A stretch of DNA of 64,000 bases from Granulicella arctica (GTDB lineage Bacteria > Acidobacteriota > Terriglobia > Terriglobales > Acidobacteriaceae): contig NZ_JACCCW010000001.1 of assembly GCF_013410065.1 (NCBI RefSeq), forward strand, positions 310,001 to 374,000, read 5' to 3'. The translations under genes were made by a program, and so were the position numbers. Below, in pieces: positions 61,185-64,000 of the stretch. Position 1 is the first letter of the stretch. Each line of letters starts with the position of its first letter. A model generated the notes under the pieces. That model did no database searches. It saw nothing but the letters and a program-made list of their open reading frames with translations, and was not told the DNA's origin.

Positions 61185-62015
61185 CTATTTCGCCCCTCCC
61201 ACGCGGTGGAACTCCACCTTTTGTTTGCCGATGGCGAGATAGCCGTTGTCCAACTTCTTCGGCACCGTATATAGGCCAGCGTTGAAATCGAAGTTGATGA
61301 GCGAGCCCTTACCGTCCTTCAACTCATAGAGAGCCGGACTCTCCTGAAACTGCCCGCGCAGGTACGTGAACTTGTCGTCGCGCCATATCTGCTGAAGGCC
61401 AAGAGCCTTACCCTTCGATTGGTCCCATGTGTAATCGAAGTGGAGGTTGCCCGGATACTGGCTCCGATACTGCTCGGCTTTCGTCTCTTCTGCCTTCAAC
61501 TCCGCTGCCTGCGCTGCTTTGGCGGTAGCTGCCTCCTGCTTGGCCTTGTCCAAATCAGCGGCAGGCACGAACACAGGAAGCTGCGTCAGCCGGTCCTTTG
61601 CCGCCTGGTCACCGGGAGCAATGAAGATTTTGGAATCGAAGTGGGCATCCGGCTCACTGGAGACTTCATGGAGCTGCAAGGTGTACTCGTTTCCGTGGTC
61701 AGAGACGATATGAATGTCTGTCGATCCATTCGCCACCTTAGGCTTGACGCTGATGAACCGGCTCGCGACATGGCCTCCGTCAAACACCCAATCGACAGTG
61801 TCACCGGCGAAGACATTCGCGACCTTCTCCTCAGCGGGAAGGACGATCAGTGTCGATTGCAGCAGGCCGGCGCGGATCACAGGAGGCGTGTCCGCCTCGG
61901 TCACGGTGACGGTATGGGGGGCATTGGGTTGCAGAGGATGAGTATCGGCTGCCTGGCACGCGGCAGAGGCCAGCGCGAGTCCGGCGGAGACGACGATGGG
62001 GATAAGTGGTTTCAT
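61185..62015 (-). CDS. virB9: VirB9/TrbG-like outer-membrane core protein
   Basis: 276 aa with a signal peptide (MKPLIPIVVSAGLALASAACQA); the cysteine could be lipidated but the lipobox is weak. N-terminal domain KVANVFAGDTVDWVFDGGHV and C-terminal domain NLHFDYTWDQSKGKALGLQQ, IWRDDKFTYLRGQFQ, NGYLAIGKQKVEFHRVG are typical of VirB9/TrbG. ATG at 62015 preferred; an in-frame GTG at 62048 overlaps the virB4 stop. Confidence 0.88.
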   Translation of the reverse strand: MKPLIPIVVSAGLALASAACQAADTHPLQPNAPHTVTVTEADTPPVIRAGLLQSTLIVLPAEEKVANVFAGDTVDWVFDGGHVASRFISVKPKVANGSTDIHIVSDHGNEYTLQLHEVSSEPDAHFDSKIFIAPGDQAAKDRLTQLPVFVPAADLDKAKQEAATAKAAQAAELKAEETKAEQYRSQYPGNLHFDYTWDQSKGKALGLQQIWRDDKFTYLRGQFQESPALYELKDGKGSLINFDFNAGLYTVPKKLDNGYLAIGKQKVEFHRVGGAK

Positions 62016-62044
62016 GGCACTGGCCTTTCTGGGTTGGGAATTAG

Positions 62045-64000
62045 TCACACAGTCTCGCCTTGGGCAAAGCGATCGATGCCCTCGGTGAGACCGTACTTTT
62101 CGATCAGCTTCGACCGGCGCACCCGGTCCTTCGGCTTGGTAGAGAAGATGGCATAGCTGCGCCTATCGAGGTTCAACGTGACGACCTTCGTGATGCCGTC
62201 GCGTCGCATGTACAGGGCCTCGCGGGCCTGCAAGCTTTCAAAGAGTGCAATCTGCTGCTCGTTCATCTTGAACAGCTCGGCATAACGCTTTCGGTTGAAG
62301 GTCGCATCCTTCAGGAACAGGAACGATGTACAGGAGTTCACGATGCTATCGGCGTTGGCCCCAAGATCGTCGGCGGACTGCCCGATCATGGTGACGCCGC
62401 CAAGATTTTTACGAACCGTCTTGATGGAAGCGAGCGCACCGTCAAGGAGCTGCTTGTTCTTCATCGAAGAGAAGATCTCTTCGATGAGGATGTGCTTGGG
62501 AACGCCCAGATTGGCGGGGTTGTACAGAACGTCATTGATCCGCCGTAGCAGCCACACCATCAGCGGCTCGATCAGGTCGGCGTATTGCTCGTTGTTCACA
62601 CCCTGGAAGTCGAAGCATTGCAGGCGAGAGAGGGAGAGGCTGTCTTCGACGTTGTCAAAGACGGCGTTGTAAATGCCCTTGCCAACCCACTTCGACAGGT
62701 AGCGGTCGAGCTTCTTCGGCAGAAAGAGATTCGACAGGCGGCGATTCTCCGGGTCGAGCAGGTACATATCCTGCACGGCCTTGTGGATCACATCATCGTC
62801 TTCCGGCTCCAGTTCCGCGCCGCCGTTGGTGAGCAGGAGCTTGATAAACGAGTACAGGAACTTGATGTTGCTTTCGGTCGGCTCCAGCGCAAACGGATTC
62901 ACTCTCGGACCGTCTTTGCCGACGCGGTCAACGCGCCCGCCGTACAGCTCCACGACGCTCTCGTAGCTGCCGCCGATGTCAAAAATATAGGTAAAGCCAC
63001 CATACTTCTGCTCCAACGCGATAGCTGCGTTAGCGTGTACGGACTTGCCTGATCCCGTAGGACCGATGATGAGCATGACCCGCACGCCATCCACATACAC
63101 GTCCTGAAAAAATGGCGTCCGGGTGCGTGTCTCGAAGACATTCAGGTACTCGCTATCGAGGTCTTCCGAGTAAGGATGGCCGATGTGTGGAGCGAACACA
63201 GAGGAAAGCCGCGCGTGATGGTCTTCAGCCAGCCACAGCGGGAAGACGTTGAATTTGTGGTTGCCGGGGAACATCGCGTAGAACGCCGATAGGTTGCCAA
63301 GCGTCTCCTCCATCACCTGAGCGCGGGCATCGACGAAGATCCGATGCACTGCGGGGACGGTGTTACGCAACTGCTCCTGGCTGCGCGCTGCTAAGAGCAA
63401 ACACAGGGAGTATTCGCCCTGGGCCTTCTTATCTAGCGAGCGGATGACATCGCTAAGGTCATCGACGCTGTTGTTGGCAGCCTTCGCACCAGCCCCGGTT
63501 TCGAGCGAGGCGGTATCGCGCCCGCTCATCACTCGTGTCAAGACTCCAACCTTGAAGAATGAGATGAACTTCTCCTGAGCGTCGATCTCGCTGCGGGCCG
63601 CTGTCGTCGATTTGGGTCGCCATGATGAGCAGAAGACACTATCGCAGTCGAGCGTGAGCAGGCCGGAGAAGAGGCAAGGCCTCGACGCCTCCGGCGTCAT
63701 CTTGAGGGAGAACGTCTGCACATGGCGCTTGCCCACCTGGAGGTAATCGCTATGCCATGCAACCGGACTCTTCACGATCTGGCGGTCTACGCCGGTATCG
63801 CTGCGGAGATGGTCATGCTCGGCCCATTCCTCAAGGTTGAATAGGTAGCTGAAGAACTGGAAGGCATGGGCCTTGTCGAGCAGCCGCAGGCCCAGCGCGC
63901 TGCCAAGATGACTCTGAAGGATCGTTGCTGTCTTCTCAAGCTCCGCGAGCATCCGTGATGTATCCACGGCGTTCTCCTGCGGCTTTTGCTCGAACGCTTT
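62045..64000 (-). CDS. virB4: VirB4/TrbE-type secretion ATPase (cut by the window edge)
   Basis: At least 651 codons; the frame is still open at the window edge, and VirB4 proteins are usually about 800 aa, so the N-terminus lies outside. A GTG at 63967 with AGGAG upstream is a possible but less likely start. Walker A IIGPTGSGKSVHANAAIAL, then FTYIFDIGGSYESVVELYGG, and the Walker B region KHILIEEIFSSMKN identify the AAA+ domain. It powers assembly and transport and is the highest-confidence marker of the conjugation system. Pilin and VirB3 genes would be expected further right. Confidence 0.92.
   Translation of the reverse strand, partial: KAFEQKPQENAVDTSRMLAELEKTATILQSHLGSALGLRLLDKAHAFQFFSYLFNLEEWAEHDHLRSDTGVDRQIVKSPVAWHSDYLQVGKRHVQTFSLKMTPEASRPCLFSGLLTLDCDSVFCSSWRPKSTTAARSEIDAQEKFISFFKVGVLTRVMSGRDTASLETGAGAKAANNSVDDLSDVIRSLDKKAQGEYSLCLLLAARSQEQLRNTVPAVHRIFVDARAQVMEETLGNLSAFYAMFPGNHKFNVFPLWLAEDHHARLSSVFAPHIGHPYSEDLDSEYLNVFETRTRTPFFQDVYVDGVRVMLIIGPTGSGKSVHANAAIALEQKYGGFTYIFDIGGSYESVVELYGGRVDRVGKDGPRVNPFALEPTESNIKFLYSFIKLLLTNGGAELEPEDDDVIHKAVQDMYLLDPENRRLSNLFLPKKLDRYLSKWVGKGIYNAVFDNVEDSLSLSRLQCFDFQGVNNEQYADLIEPLMVWLLRRINDVLYNPANLGVPKHILIEEIFSSMKNKQLLDGALASIKTVRKNLGGVTMIGQSADDLGANADSIVNSCTSFLFLKDATFNRKRYAELFKMNEQQIALFESLQAREALYMRRDGITKVVTLNLDRRSYAIFSTKPKDRVRRSKLIEKYGLTEGIDRFAQGETV

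Overview
The window most likely comes from an acidobacterium (Terriglobia-like). The two very large TonB-dependent receptors, at 90-3674 and 29962-33078, have the Oar-type layout of an N-terminal carboxypeptidase-regulatory-like domain, plug and barrel, which is expanded in that phylum. The rest is dominated by a conjugative element and its cargo. Assignments come from reading motifs and gene order; no database search was possible.

Layout. (1) 1-6.7 kb: probably host chromosome, with a TonB receptor and a secreted heparinase II/III-like polysaccharide lyase. (2) 6.8-7.4 kb: a broken tyrosine-integrase remnant beside a 3' half of tRNA-Ala (minus strand), read as one attachment end of an element that extends to the right. 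(3) 7.5-17 kb: a defence and toxin-antitoxin island: mobile mystery proteins A/B (Xre plus Fic), an AbiE pair, a 1387-aa nuclease-STAND-helical-repeat protein (Avs-like), a HEPN protein and a divergent PIN protein. (4) 17.2-21.5 kb: an Old Yellow Enzyme fragment, then a minus-strand operon of ArdC-like antirestriction protein, DUF6908-like protein and long ParB. (5) 21.5-35.2 kb: a complete lasso-peptide locus: HTH regulator, B1 (PqqD-like), APH-fold kinase, B2 protease, asparagine-synthase-like cyclase, a 44-aa precursor and a strong terminator; facing it are an AtxE2-like isopeptidase, a TonB receptor, an anti-sigma factor and an ECF sigma factor. (6) 35.2-36 kb: two tandem small Xre regulators with three copies of a perfect or near-perfect palindrome. 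(7) 36.4-42.8 kb: Vsr, C5 methyltransferase and a winged-helix/HNH endonuclease, convergent with a Z1 ATPase, a small unknown protein, an ImmA/IrrE peptidase and an Xre regulator. (8) 42.9-46.9 kb: a HORMA/TRIP13 (type III) CBASS operon whose effector is a Cap4-like nuclease-SAVED protein. (9) 47-64 kb: the conjugation module on the minus strand: MobF relaxase-helicase, VirD4 coupling protein, MobC-like protein, RHH-like protein, RepB-type primase, SSB, then VirB11, VirB8, a small membrane protein, VirB6, an amber-interrupted small gene, VirB5/TrbJ, a small exported protein, VirB10, VirB9 and VirB4 (cut by the window edge).

How it fits together. The transfer genes move the element; ArdC, the methyltransferase and SSB would help it establish in a new host; CBASS, the STAND nuclease, AbiE, HEPN/PIN and the restriction-Z1 module are anti-phage or addiction cargo. 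The lasso locus looks like a closed circuit: synthesis genes on one strand and sensing, uptake and degradation genes on the other, as in proteobacterial astexin/caulosegnin-type loci, but here in an acidobacterial mobile element, with an added APH-fold kinase, the precursor gene last in the operon, and palindromic operators for Xre-type regulators next to the sigma-factor gene.
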